Program-made: the position numbers and the translations under genes
NCBI RefSeq assembly: GCF_052324685.1
Contig: NC_135221.1
Location: 19,864,537 to 19,928,536, forward strand
DNA: 64,000 bases
From: Brachyhypopomus gauderio
Taxonomy: Eukaryota; Chordata; Actinopteri; Gymnotiformes; Hypopomidae
Direction: 5' to 3'
Notes under the pieces: generated by a model
What the model was told of the DNA's origin: nothing
What the model saw: the letters and a program-made list of their open reading frames with translations, nothing else
Databases searched by the model: none
Shown: positions 1 through 12,435 of the stretch, one piece after another
Numbering within the stretch: position 1 is the first letter of the stretch
Layout of the letters: the number at the start of each line of letters is the position of its first letter

Positions 1-248
1 TGTGGAGAAGTACATACAGTGGTTTAGCCAATCACTGTGGAGAATCCGCCATGTACCAGACTGCACTGCATCAAGTTCGTTTGTAGCTTCAGGACTGTGA
101 GCCAACACAATCTCTATTGTTCTAGCAGTTCTTTCTAGTTTAGATATTACAAGAACACAGCGGTCTTCGTTTGGCACACTGAAACTGTCTCACCTTTGAC
201 CTTTCTAGACCAGGAATAAGGGAATCTCAACAACAGGGTCACAGGTCT

Positions 249-504
249 ATCTATCACCAGCCATTTGGATATGGCCTCCATTCTCTGTCTGCATCTTGCA
301 TCCTGCTGTTAAATGTGCAGGATTGTCTCAGGGTCCTGCCTGGTGTGGTGGCTCCAGCCTCTACTGATCTGGTGTTCACAGCTTGTTCCTGTGCTGCAAG
401 ATCAGTGCTGATCTCTAATTCCAGCCGTACAGCCATTACTGGGATTTCTCCATATCAGACACGCGTGCAGTGGTACAAACTGTGCAGATGTTAATCCTCC
501 CATG
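249..504. repeat. Left arm of a 256-bp inverted repeat
   Basis: The reverse complement of this segment recurs at 3891-4146 with only a few mismatches by eye, about 98% identity. The spacer is about 3.4 kb. Similarity stops sharply at both ends of both copies. An open frame of 60 codons is carried in both arms (minus here, plus in the other copy), but it matches no family I recognise. It could be two inverted copies of one short dispersed element or a fold-back element. Confidence 0.85.
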
Positions 505-2233
505 CACACACTCATGGGGTTCATCAGTTACTCTTAGCTCACTACATCCTAGATCACATTAATGTTCCACATGAGGTCAAATCACATCACAGAAATAAAC
601 ATAAAATGAAGAGATCAGGGTTAGGGTTGGTTATAGGTGTTAGGGTTGGGTGTAGGTGTTAGGGTTATGGATACCCAGGGTAAATGTTCATAGTCTCTCT
701 ATACTCTGTACTTTATATTTATATAAATATAAAGTACAGTGTGTAAGTACCTGTACAGTGTGTGTGTAAAATATGTAGCTATTAACAGCTAGCAGTTGTA
801 TATCTCTTTGCACACACTGTATGCACACACATGCATGCACACACACACAGACACGTGCACACATACTGTAGGCCTAACCAACAATTACTCTAAGGCATAA
901 GTGCTGAGTCATTGAAAAAGACAGAGATTAATGATTCATATTATAGTTCTGCAGTCTAAAGGCGCTTTTAAAAGTCTTGTTACCCACACTTACAAGATAC
1001 AGAGGAGAACCCTCATGAACATTGTGTGGCCTTAAAACAACCAGAGATCAGTGCACATAGTTATACAAAATGGCTATGAAAGTAGCTAGTATGAAAGTAG
1101 TTTCTGTGTCTTTGATCATCTCCTATATCTCGAGTAACATTGTTGATGTGAGTTACGGTACTCATGCCAAGTAGCCACATCATATCTAAACCAAGGCAGG
1201 TTGATTGATGCATGACCCCTGCTGGTTGAGTCCCATCAATGCCCCTGTGAGAGGAACCGTAACATAGGGTGAAGCAGCATGATGTTTCTTGAAGTCCCAT
1301 TCGATTGTACTGCAGTTCACATGTGACCAGTCCAAAAGTTCTGAAAAAGACTAACTGGACAACACTGCCAAAATATGAAATTCCTACTGTGATCAAAACA
1401 CACTTGTTTAAAATATAACCCCCGCCATTCATAAATGTTTAAACTACAACTCCTCCCATCATTTCAGGACCTCGGAGAGCTCCAGCTTGACGGTGAAGTC
1501 GTGAGTGGTTTTTTTCAGTCTCTCTAGTCTTTTGTGGAAGGAAAAAGGTAGATTATTTAAAAACAGATAATCCTCGTTACTTCTGTCACCAGTCACAGTC
1601 TCGCCACGGTCTCTCAATTTAACGAGAAGATCCTCCAGTTACCGGCAGGTACCTAAGGAATATGAATTTGCGTGCGTTTTTGCCACAAGAGAGGACTTTC
1701 TCTCACACGTTTAAGCGTTGCGACAGAACCCCGTACACTCCTCACACCCCGCGGAAGGATCTGACTGGTTTCTCTAGGTTGTGAATGCAAGCGCATTGAC
1801 GACAACAGTGCAAAAGAGGAATGAGAGTTTTGCGGTACGTGTTAAAACGTATAACGTAAAAGGAAGTAAACTCAACGGTGTAAGGTTCGCTCTGGTGGTA
1901 GTTATGCTATCAATGTGAATATGTTTGTTTGCCATAACCATTTAGAAATGTTCACATGTAACCATTTAGAAATATACACATTCTCGAATTCTCGTGCCCT
2001 ACCTTGTAAGTAACAATCAGAGTGACAGCATGCAGTCTTTCCACGATTGTACTCAGCCGTAGCGCCACGAAGTGATTTAGAGATTATCTGTGATGTGAAT
2101 TATGTTTGGGTAGTGTGTAGAAATGTATTCAGAAGAAGAAGTGTGTGTCAATGTCTGCGCTGCTTAAAGGACTGACACACTGGAAACATCTTCTGAAAAG
2201 TCCAGCTTCAGCAGTTTCAGTAAAATTACCAGC
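505..2233. other. Spacer between inverted-repeat arms, no gene seen
   Basis: No coding exon is recognisable here. The stretch holds a short degenerate TTAGGG-like tract at about 606-668, CA-rich sequence near 823-850, and otherwise mixed sequence. It presumably lies in intron 1 of jph3, because exon 2 begins at 12436 and exon 1 is not found in the window. Confidence 0.5.
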
Positions 2234-2430
2234 ATGGACATCACTGTGCTTCACTGTGTTTTGCTGTGCTTCACTGTACCTCACTGTGCTTCACTGTGTT
2301 TTGCTGTGCTTCACTGTACCTCACTGTGCTTCACTGTGTTTTGCTGTGCTTCACTGTACCTCACTGTGCTTCACTGTGTTTTGCTGTGCTTCACTGTACC
2401 TCACTGTGCTTCACTGTGTTTTGCGTGTCT
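2234..2430. repeat. 40-bp minisatellite, about 4.5 copies
   Basis: A 40-bp unit built from the submotifs TCACTGTGCT, TCACTGTGTT, TTGCTGTGCT and TCACTGTACC repeats without interruption. All three forward frames stay open, giving Cys/Leu/Phe-rich pseudo-peptides that are not genes. Confidence 0.9.
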
Positions 2431-3278
2431 CCAGTGCCAACACTGACACTGACACTACACCATCCATCAGCAAAACCCAGAAGTCAGCAGTTATTTCACT
2501 GACAAAATGTGGCAGTTGAAGAGTATCTGGCGATACATCATAATCCCAGATGAAGAGCCTCCCATAACCTGTTTAGCTTTGCATTCGATTAACGATCTAT
2601 TCCATAAACCCACAGGGACGTACAGGGAGCCTGAGTGAAAGTGAGATGTAGGGTGATCTCACTTCCTCACAGAATCAGTAAAAAGGAGTTTATAAAAAAC
2701 AAGGTTGCAGTGAGCAAGTTGATATCATATCTGTAGTGAATTTCCAGCAACGTTAATAATGGATAGAGTGGTTAGTGATGCTGCTTAGGTAAAGGGTTTG
2801 AAACCCTTTATGGTGCAATGTGAAGCTCATATATTTTTTGTACTTTGAGAAAGTTTGTTCTGTTGCAAAGAAAATAACCCTCAGTCAGACTTACATTTAA
2901 TTCTATGTAACGTATTATCCGCTCCACATAATCCCATTACTCTTATTTGCTCACTGAATACCCAGTAGAACACAGAGGATGCCCCGCCCCCTTGACTTTA
3001 CACTGCAACAGTTTCTCATTTGCATGTTAATGTATCTTCGCTGGACACATGTTTGGCTCACAGTGATATTGGAACAGGAAGTAACTAACAAAATGCTCCT
3101 TTCAGTGGGGGTTCTCCTTGTTTGGGTGCAAAGGGGAGGGGCTAACCCCAGTGCATTTACTCCACTCTAATAAACCCAGTTAAACATGTCAGATAATCAT
3201 CCAGGTGATCAGGTACGTTAGGGCACGTAAAACAACTGTACAGTGATGTTGTGCTCTCCAGGTGCACAAACACAGCAC

Positions 3279-3281
<3 letters not shown>
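2431..3281. other. No gene seen
   Basis: Mixed sequence with only short chance frames and no splice-bounded exon. It lies within the inverted-repeat spacer and presumably in jph3 intron 1. Confidence 0.45.

Positions 3282-3350
<69 letters not shown>
3282..3350. repeat. (TG)n microsatellite
   Basis: An almost pure TG dinucleotide run of about 34 units, read as (CA)n on the other strand. Confidence 0.97.
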
Positions 3351-3353
<3 letters not shown>

Positions 3354-3890
3354 AGAAGAAAAGCTTTGTAACAAATCAGATTTACAGGATCAGATTATTA
3401 ATCTCAGAGGATGCTAAAAATCTTTATTACAAGAAAATGTGCACATCAAGACTGGAGCACGATACAGCCGTAATCCAGTAATGAGATACATTTACCTTAA
3501 ACATACACACACAAATAGATTAGAATCCAGGTGAAGAACTGAAGGATACAGTAGTGAGATGTAGAGATATTCAAAATTGCAGGGAAGTACACAAAGTTTG
3601 AAGCGCTTTGCTTGCACGTCTGATGAAGGATCTCCGTCCAAAACATCCTGTTTCCCTGGAAACTTTGTGTACTTCACATTTCAGTAGAGATTTGAATATT
3701 TGAATCTCTCTTTCTCTCTCTCCCTCTCTTCCTCTCTGTCTCATATATATATAGACACACACACACACCGGATGTATCTGTAATGTCTACATGTCCATGT
3801 CCATGTAAGAATGCCCCAAGTGTCCCTTAGAACTCAGAGGTGGATGATGAGAATCCAAGATGGTTGAGAATGAGGAGGAACAGGAACCAT
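3351..3890. other. No gene seen; short CT/TA simple sequence
   Basis: Non-coding sequence with a CT-rich and TA-rich patch at about 3705-3770. Two related segments around 3575-3610 and 3650-3690 share a phrase in opposite orientation (an acacaaagtttg-type word), suggesting a small imperfect inverted repeat. Confidence 0.4.
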
Positions 3891-4146
3891 CATAGGAGGA
3901 TTAACATCTGCACAGTTTGTACCACTGCACGTGTGTCTGATATGGAGAAATCCCAGTAATGGCTGTACGGCTGGAATTAGAGATCAGCACTGATCTTGCA
4001 GCACAGGAACAAGCTGTGAACACCAGATCAGTAGAGGCTGGAGCCACCACACCAGGCAGGACCCTGAGACAATCCTGCACATTTAACAGCAGGATGCAAG
4101 ATGCAGACAGAGAATGGAGGCCATATTCAAATGGCTGGTAATAGAT
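3891..4146. repeat. Right arm of the 256-bp inverted repeat
   Basis: Reverse-complement copy of 249-504, starting near GGAGGATTAAC and ending at AATAGAT. Flanks of the two arms do not match each other outside the arms, and no clear target-site duplication was seen. Confidence 0.85.
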
Positions 4147-4565
4147 GTAGCACTCCCAAAGAACAGCAGATCCCAGGCAGGACAAGGAACAGAGACAGAA
4201 GAAACAGAACAACAGTGCAGGACAGAAAGAGAAACAGCAACAGAACCAGGAGCAGAAACAGATTGAGAAACAGCACAAGAACCAGGACAGGACCAGAACC
4301 AGGAGTTAAAGAAGACTCAGCAGGGGACCTGAAGACACAGGAGCAGATGGATGAGTAGAGCAGGAATCAAAGTAGATGCTCAAGCAGACAGAGGAACAGG
4401 AGAACCAAAACACCAAGAACCAGGGATTACAGCAGGAACCGAAGGAACACAAAATAGCTCAATGAACAAGACGACAGGAGGGAGAAAAAACAAAGGTTGA
4501 TAAATGACAAGAGATGACTGGAGGCACAATAGCACAACGAAGAAGACAAAAATGATCACAGACAA
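4147..4565. other. Purine-rich (A/G) low-complexity stretch
   Basis: The + strand is strongly enriched for A and G with recurrent CAGGA, AACAG and GAACAG words. It leads directly into the 34-bp array. No splice-bounded exon is evident. Confidence 0.5.
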
Positions 4566-6440
4566 TTCAACAGACAATGGAGCACAGACATACACACCAG
4601 TGCACAGACATACAGACCAGTCAACAGACAATGGAGCACAGACATACACACCAGTCAATAGAAAATGGAGCACAGACATAGAAACCAGTCAACAGACAGT
4701 GGAGCACAGACATACAGACCAGTAAACAGACAGTGGAGCACAGACATACAGACCAGTCAACAGACAGTGGAGCACAGACATACAGACCAGTCAACAGACA
4801 ATGGAGCACAGGCATACAGACCAGTCAACAGACAGTGAAGCACAGACATACAGACCAGTCAACAGACAATAGAGCACAGACATACAGACCAGTCAACAGA
4901 CAGTGAAGCACAGACATACAGACCAGTCAACAGACAATAGAGCACAGACATACAGACCAGTCAACAGACAGTGAAGCACAGACATACAGACCAGTCAACA
5001 GACAATGGAGCACAGACATACAGACCAGTCAACAGACAGTGAAGCACAGACATACAGACCAGTCAACAGACAATGGAGCACAGACATACAGACCAGTCAA
5101 CAGACATACAGACCAGTCAACAGACAGTGAAGCACAGACATACAGACCAGTCAACAGACAATGGAGCACAGACATACAGACCAGTCAACAGACAGTGAAG
5201 CACAGACATACAGACCAGTCAACAGACAATGGAGCACAGACATACAGACCAGTCAACAGACAGTGAAGCACAGACATACAGACCAGTCAACAGACAGTGA
5301 AGCACAGACATACAGACCAGTCAACAGACAGTGAAGCACAGACATACAGACCAGTCAACAGACAGTGAAGCACAGACATACAGACCAGTCAACAGACAGT
5401 GAAGCACAGACATACAGACCAGTCAACAGACAATGGAGCACAGACATACAGACCAGTCAACAGACAATGGAGCACAGACATACAGACCAGTCAACAGACA
5501 GTGAAGCACAGACATACAGACCAGTCAACAGACAATGGAGCACAGACATACAGACCAGTCAACAGACAATGGAGCACAGACATACAGACCAGTCAACAGA
5601 CAATAGAGCACAGACATACAGACCAGTCAACAGACAGTGAAGCACAGACATACAGACCAGTCAACAGACAATGGAGCACAGACATACAGACCAGTCAACA
5701 GACAGTGAAGCACAGACATACAGACCAGTCAACAGACAATGGAGCACAGACATACAGACCAGTCAACAGACATACAGACCAGTCAACAGACAGTGAAGCA
5801 CAGACATACAGACCAGTCAACAGACAATGGAGCACAGACATACAGACCAGTCAACAGACAGTGAAGCACAGACATACAGACCAGTCAACAGACAATGGAG
5901 CACAGACATACAGACCAGTCAACAGACAGTGAAGCACAGACATACAGACCAGTCAACAGACAGTGAAGCACAGACATACAGACCAGTCAACAGACAGTGA
6001 AGCACAGACATACAGACCAGTCAACAGACAGTGAAGCACAGACATACAGACCAGTCAACAGACAGTGAAGCACAGACATACAGACCAGTCAACAGACAAT
6101 GGAGCACAGACATACAGACCAGTCAACAGACAATGGAGCACAGACATACAGACCAGTCAACAGACAGTGAAGCACAGACATACAGACCAGTCAACAGACA
6201 ATGGAGCACAGACATACAGACCAGTCAACAGACAATGGAGCACAGACATACAGACCAGTGGAGCAGAAGCACAGACATACAGACCAGTCAACAGACAGTG
6301 AAGCACAGACATACAGACCAGTCAACAGACAATGGAGCACAGACATACAGACCAGTCAACAGACAGTGAAGCACAGACATACAGACCAGTCAACAGACAG
6401 TGAAGCACAGACATACAGACCAGTGGAGCAGAAGCACAGA
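4566..6440. repeat. 34-bp minisatellite, about 55 copies
   Basis: The unit is 34 bp and contains CAGACATACAGACCAGTCAA followed by CAGACAGTGAAGCA or the variant CAGACAATGGAGCA. The order of the two variants is irregular. A few units are shortened (for example near 5101 and 5761), and two carry a GTGGAGCAGAAG variant near 6258 and 6422. 34 is not a multiple of 3, yet the unit lacks stops in several frames, so long frames of HTDQSTD-type peptides arise. These are not genes. Confidence 0.97.
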
Positions 6441-7438
6441 CACACCAGGAAGAACGACTGTTTGGCTGGTGGGACAGTCCATAGTACCAGAGACTGGGAA
6501 ACCCTGAACACACACACACACACACACTCCACTCTCACCAGCTCTCACAGCTCAGCTGTTCCTTCCAGACAGGAAACGCAGACTTGCACTTGCGAGCACA
6601 GCGAGTACCTCACCACAGCTTCTCTGTGCTTCTCCCTGTCTTACCTCGTCAAGCAGGACACTCTTTCCTGTAGCATTGATTATTCTCCTGGTGCTTACCC
6701 GAGTTCCCCCGAGCTTACCATTCCCTAGCTGCTCGCTCGAATGGTGAGACTCCCCTGTACCCAAAGCGTCAGGGGATTCACTGTCTCTGCTCCAGTGTAA
6801 CGGAGACACGGCAAACTCTGAGCAAATTGAAGCATCTGGATGTTCGTCCCAGCAGAAAAGCCTAAAAGGGGACACATTCTGTGAAAGGAGAGAGGTTTAT
6901 TAGGGGCAAATCTGTAATCAGAGTCATTCAGACCAGGGTCAGGCTACATGGACATATCCAGAGCACATGATACAACAACAATGAACACAAAAACTAAAAA
7001 CGAGAGAACTGAAGGAAACATAACAGGAAACACAGAAATCAGCCTTAAGAAACAACAGCTAGACTCAGCAATCATAGTGACCAGCGTAGACACAGAGCAA
7101 ACGCCGCACTTAGATATACAACTAAACAAGGAACAAGTGGGCAGGAATGAGGGCAGAGAACTAAACGTAACTCGAGGGGCGTAAGAATGAAAACAAAGAG
7201 CACATGGAAGAAAACCAGGAAGTAAAGCAATGCACAGGTAACCAAGGAAACCAGGAAGCAATGGAGGAGCCAACAGTGACTGTGTGTGTGTGTGTGTGCA
7301 CAAGGTGCACTCTAATTTATGCCCTCTCTCTGCTTTTCTGTCTGTTCTGTGTATGGAGGGGATGTTATTCATCCCAATCCAATTAAATTAGTCCTGTGTC
7401 TGATGTCTTTATTTGGGTCCTGTGTCTGTGTGAAGAAG
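6441..7438. other. No gene seen; short CA run
   Basis: A (CA)n run lies at about 6510-6529 and a (TG)n run at about 7281-7298. The remainder is unique-looking or old-repeat sequence without a supportable exon. Confidence 0.45.
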
Positions 7439-7790
7439 AGGGTATTGTGATGGAGACTGTCCCCTCTTAACGAGAGTGGTGTGATGGAGTCTGTCCCCTC
7501 TTAACGAGAGTGGTGTGATGGAGTCTGTCCCCTCATAACGAGAGTGGTGTGATGGAGACTGTCCCCTCTTAACGAGAGTGGTGTGATGGAGACTGTCCCC
7601 TCTTAACGAGAGTGGTGTGATGGAGTCTGTCCCCTCATAACGAGAGTGGTGTGATGGAGACTGTCCCCTCTTAACGAGAGTGGTGTGATGGAGACTGTCC
7701 CCTCTTAACGAGAGTGGTGTGATGGAGACTGTCCCCCAGATGGAGAGGGTGGTGTGATGGAGACTGTCCCCCTGATGGAGAGATTGATGT
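7439..7790. repeat. 34-bp minisatellite, about 10 copies
   Basis: The unit is 34 bp, spacing checked at 7447 and 7481. It begins GTGATGGAG(A/T)CTGTCCCCT and ends CGAGAGTGGT. The last two copies are diverged. The unit is unrelated to the 34-bp array at 4566-6440. Confidence 0.93.
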
Positions 7791-7864
7791 GACTGTCACT
7801 ACGGAGGGTAAATGTATGTTCTGGCTGCTATGTCAGACACCTGCTTTTAGCTGATGATCAGAGT

Positions 7865-8032
7865 ACACGTTGACTGCTTGGAAGACCCAGACATGAGACC
7901 CAGATAAGCTTGGAAGACCCAGACATGAGACCCAGATTAGCCTGGAAGACCCAGATGTGAGACCCAGATGAGCTTGGAAGACCCAGACATGAGACCCAGA
8001 TGAGCTTGGAAGACCCAGATGTGAGCATGGGT
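7865..8032. repeat. About 32-bp tandem repeat, 5 copies
   Basis: The repeated phrase is CTTGGAAGACCCAGACATGA followed by GACCCAGATGAG, with a TGTGA variant in place of CATGA. Confidence 0.85.
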
Positions 8033-8704
8033 GGGGTTGCTACCCTTAGCCTTTGTCACAATCTGATCTCTTTAATTACAGCCTGTGTCTGATCTCTTGT
8101 AACACACACACACACAGAACAAAGTGTGTTCAAAGTGGTGATCAGTAACACAGGACGTTCACCTTGTTAGGAAGGACTCGAGTTAAACTTGAACCTGCCG
8201 ATTCATTTTCACTGTCCACTACTAATCTTGTTAGTCAGGTGTCTAGGACAACTCTAAACTGGGGTGAGATGTTCTGCAGTGACATTGGTGCACTCATATG
8301 AAGATGTGGGTGAAACATGATGTGAAAGTGAGACGTCAGTGAAATGTGATGTTAGAGTGAGACACCAGTGAGACATTATGTTAGAGTGAGACATCAGTGA
8401 GATGTGATGTTCCTGGGTAAAAGTTCCAGTGTGCTGACAGAAGTGAATAGCTGAAGGATAGAGCCTATTTCACTGCCTCTATCCACTTACATACAGCTGC
8501 TTCTGTTTGGGTTTCAGATTGAGTTCATCTAGAGTTCATCTAGAGCTGAAATTTTCACTGGATTTATGTTAACTCAGTAAGACACTTAATATGTGTATCT
8601 ATAATCCATCTAGTATCCATCCATTTAGGGATGTATAGATTATATATAATTTATAATTAATTTATATAATTATATATAATATATAAAAAAAGACTTTGTC
8701 ATTA
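8033..8704. other. No gene seen
   Basis: Non-coding sequence with a short degenerate GTGAGACATCAGTGA-type repeat at about 8325-8412 and an AT-rich patch at about 8634-8692. Confidence 0.45.
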
Positions 8705-9930
8705 GTCTAGAGAGGGCAGTGAGGTAGTGAGTGAGGAGGCAGGAGGTAGTAAGTGAGGGCAGTGAGGTAGTGAGTGAGGAGGCAGGGGTAGTGAGTGAGA
8801 GAGGGCAGTGAGGTAGTGAGTGAGGAGGTAATGAGTGAGGGCAGTGAGGTAGTGAGTGAGAGAGGGCAGTGAGGTAGTGAATGAGGAGGCAGGAGGTAGT
8901 GAGTGAGGTAGTGAGTGAGGAGGCAGGGGTAGTGAGTGAGAGAGGGCAGAGAGGTAGTGTGTGAGGAAGCAGGAGGTAGTGAGGAGGCAGGGGTTAGTGA
9001 GAGAGAGCAGTGAGGTAGTGAGTGAGGAGGCAGGGGTAGTGAGAGAGAGCAGTGAGGTAGTGAGTGAGGAGGCAGGGGGTAGTGAGTGAGAGAGGGCAGA
9101 GAGGTAGTGTGTGAGGAAGCAGGAGGTAGTGTGTGAGGAGGCAGGGGTAGTGAGAGAGAGCAGTGAGGTAGTGAGTGAGGAGGCAGGAGGTAGTGAGTGA
9201 GGAAGCAGGAGGTAGTGAGTGAGGAGGCAGGGGGTAGTGAGAGAGAGCAGTGAGGTAGTGAGTGAGGAGGCAGGGGTAGTGAGTGAGAGAGTAGTGAGTG
9301 AGGAAGCAGGAGGTAGTGTGTGAGGAGGCAGGGGTAGTGAGAGAGAGCAGTGAGGTAGTGAGTGAGGAGGCAGGGGGTAGTGAGTGAGGAGGCAGGGGGT
9401 AGTGAGAGAGAGCAGTGAGGTAGTGAGTGAGGAGGCAGGGGTAGTGAGTGAGAGAGTAGTGAGTGAGGAGGCAGGGGGTAGTGAGAGAGAGCAGTGAGGT
9501 AGTGAGTGAGGAGGCAGGGGGTAGTGAGAGAGAGCAGTGAGGTAGTGAGTGAGGAGGCAGGGGGTAGTGAGTGAGGAGGCAGGGGGTAGTGAGAGAGAGC
9601 AGTGAGGTAGTGAGTGAGGAGGCAGGGGTAGTGAGTGAGAGAGTAGTGAGTGAGGAGGCAGGGGGTAGTGAGAGAGAGCAGTGAGGTAGTGAGTGAGGAG
9701 ACAGGGGTAGTGAGAGAGAGCAGTGAGGTAGTGAGTGAGGAGACAGGGGTAGTGAGAGAGAGCAGTGAGGTAGTGAGTGAGGAGGCAGGGGGTAGTGAGT
9801 GAGGAGGCAGGGGGTAGTGAGAGAGAGCAGTGAGGTAGTGAGTGAGGAGGCAGGGGGTAGTGAGTGAGGAGGCAGGGGGTAGTGAGAGAGAGCAGTGAGG
9901 TAGTGAGTGAGGAGACAGGGGTAGTGAGGT
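8705..9930. repeat. Complex minisatellite of GAGGTAGTGAGTGAGGAGG type, 1.2 kb
   Basis: Higher-order repeat made of the modules GTGAGGTAGTGAGTGAGGAG, GCAGGGGTAGTGAG and AGAGAGCA in varying order. On the minus strand it yields a 331-codon Ser/Leu/Pro/His/Thr-rich frame (8994-9989) that is a by-product of the repeat. Confidence 0.95.
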
Positions 9931-12435
9931 GTTGATATGTGAGTCTGCTCTTGTGATAGCAGTGTGTTCTGTTCAGTGGAATGACTCATTATCGTACAGG
10001 GATAGTGATTACATCAGAGACGCTCACACCCCATACGACAGCACACAGGAAGCATTACGCGGATCACTCCGTTGGACAGACGTGAAGACACAGATCAAGT
10101 GACCCTGGTTTGCTGGTGAAATATATGAATGCAAGCATGTGAAAGGGGAAAGACGTGTCCTACTTTCTAGCTCAACAGAGACAGCAATCTCCGTCTGTTA
10201 TATAAAAACTATTTCTATCTTAGGCTAAAAAGTCCTAACAGCACAAAATACAAATAAATACCACTGAGTGGGGGAAATTTCACTAAAATACTTTTTAGTA
10301 TTTTAAACTCTCTTAGTTTTATTGCCTTTAAACAATTCCATGCATGAAGTTGTAAAGGCTTCTGGTTTGACTTTGCTGAGGATGTTAACATGAAGTGCTT
10401 GAGAGCTACAGGGTCAAATGACCTTTAATGTTCAATCGTTGTACCCATTGATCAGTTTCAATCGTTTCAGTCCACTCTATGCTGTATGGCATTACAGATT
10501 TGACATAAGTCATTCCTTCATTCCAAACACAAATTCTGATGTCAAAGTTCCACATCTGGAAGTTGGTCATTTGTCGGCTAACTGTACACTTCATCTCCGG
10601 TGACCCTAACACAGATAATCAGATACAGATATCACTGTACTGACACTTTATTACCAGTGCACCCGTGGTGTGGTCGTTTGATTCATTCTTTTACAAGACA
10701 AAAGAAGCTGGAGGGAGAAATTAAGCTTATGGCTTCTAGACCATTTGAGTATTTATTACAACCTCTCTATAAAGAGCACGTGATCAAGCACAGAGCTCAA
10801 GTCATAGAAATGATCAAGGGAAACCAGAAGGAACCAGACAACATGCAGTTGAGAAGAAGTTCTGATCAGCCAAACCTGTTCATTCAGGTTCAGTAGATCC
10901 AGACTCTGCCCCATGATTTTGTCCCACCTGCCTGGCTTCACTCGTGTTCCTACAGTCAAGAGGTAGAATTAAAGTGAAATGCAAATAGAAATCAAGCTGG
11001 ATAAAACAAAATCATGGCAGGATCTAAACATTTTGAATGTGAAATCAGTGACATGTGCTCTGTCATTATAGCCAGACTGATTTGATCAGGTGCAGTGTGG
11101 TGTTTGGAGACTCCTAACACCAGAACTTGATGAAAAAAAATAGATAGATGTTCACAGACCAGGAACCAAGGCAGCAAAATTACAGTGAAAACCTGTTCCA
11201 AATATCACTGCAAATATCACTGTAAATATCACTGCAAAGACCCGAAACAAATACCACTGCAAATTCTGCAGCAAATACCAACACAAATTTCAAACACTAC
11301 CACAAAAGCCACTGTAAATTACTAAATACACCATGTATATCTGCTACAAATATTCCTGGGAATTTCACTATAAATACTATCATAAATAACACTGGAAATA
11401 CCTGCTGCAAATACCACCACAAATACCACACCTATTGCAACTTTTACAACAGGTTCCAGTTACAGCTGAGATAAGTGTCTGTCTGTGCTAACCTGAAAGA
11501 GAATTGCATGGAGGATGCGAAGACCAGGTCAATTTCATCAGAAAAGGTTTCAAGTGTAGGCGTTATAGGATAGCTTCCCAAATTCTTTTCTCTTGCTATC
11601 CATTTCGTAATGATAGATGTCATTGAAAGGTCGGCACTGTAATACATCTGAAGAAAAAACACTTAAGTCCCAACTAGACTGCTAGTGTGTTTCAGCATAT
11701 CACATTCGAATATTACAATTATAGTGCTTGCTAGCTTTACTCTGATTGGTCACACAACAGCATGCAGATCACCTGTAGACGTCCAGTATCTCTCACTGAG
11801 GTCTTACCACAAATCTGTGCACATTGGAGGCTGGTTACCAGATCCATGTTTATCCATGTTTAATCATTTAAGAAGGATGATGACAGCAGTGTGCTGAGGC
11901 TCTGGGTTTTACTGACCAGAGAACAGTGTGCTGATGCCCGGCATTGACCAGAGAACAGTGTGCTGATGCCCTGCACTGACCAGAGAACAGTTTGCTGTGA
12001 GCCTGTGCTTTGACTGGAGCATCTCTACTGTACTTCTAAATCAAACATTTTCAACCTTAGTACCAGATTTTAACATTACACAGCTAATTTCTTAAAGTGT
12101 ATTTGTGTGTGTGAGCGTGTGTGCATTTCCTTACAGGAAAGTATTAATGCTATAATCCAAGGCACTTTCTCTATAACAGCTATCAGGAGCAGACTGATGT
12201 TACGTTTAAGAACCTACACTGCATGACTCACCACAACCACCAGCCATCTGCGCCAGAGCCACTGCTACCCCACGCATTGCATGTCCTCTCTAACGTTACT
12301 CGTTCTTTCTAACGTTACTTGCTTAACATGCTCAAATCGACTACTCAGATGATTTATTTAAGCTGTGTGAGATGTGATAAAAGCTGGCCGGGACCGGGTA
12401 GCACAGGGTGAGAGCTCTCTGTCCGCCTCCCGCAG
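9931..12435 (+). other. 3' part of jph3 intron 1, no other gene seen
   Basis: No family-level coding match is visible. Around 11200-11435 there is a degenerate repeat of AAATA(T/C)CACTGCAAAT-type words. An imperfect duplicated phrase containing GACCAGAGAACAGTGTGCTG lies at about 11915-11990. The acceptor for jph3 exon 2 ends the region (CTCCCGCAG at 12427-12435). Confidence 0.55.

Noticed and set aside
606..668. Interstitial telomere repeat (also 43617-43675 and 56038-56118)
   Set aside because: TTAGGG/CCCTAA words are few and degenerate; they look like ordinary short tandem repeats rather than a fusion scar.
4566..6440. CRISPR-like repeat array
   Set aside because: Units are directly tandem with no unique spacers, and the genome is vertebrate.
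8994..9989. 331-codon minus frame
   Set aside because: Product of the GAGGTAGTGAGTGAGG minisatellite; only Ser, Leu, Pro, His and Thr in simple patterns.
1..12435. The CTG/CAG repeat associated with human JPH3 (Huntington disease-like 2)
   Set aside because: No CTG/CAG run is seen in the visible part of intron 1. The human repeat lies close to exon 1, which is outside this window.
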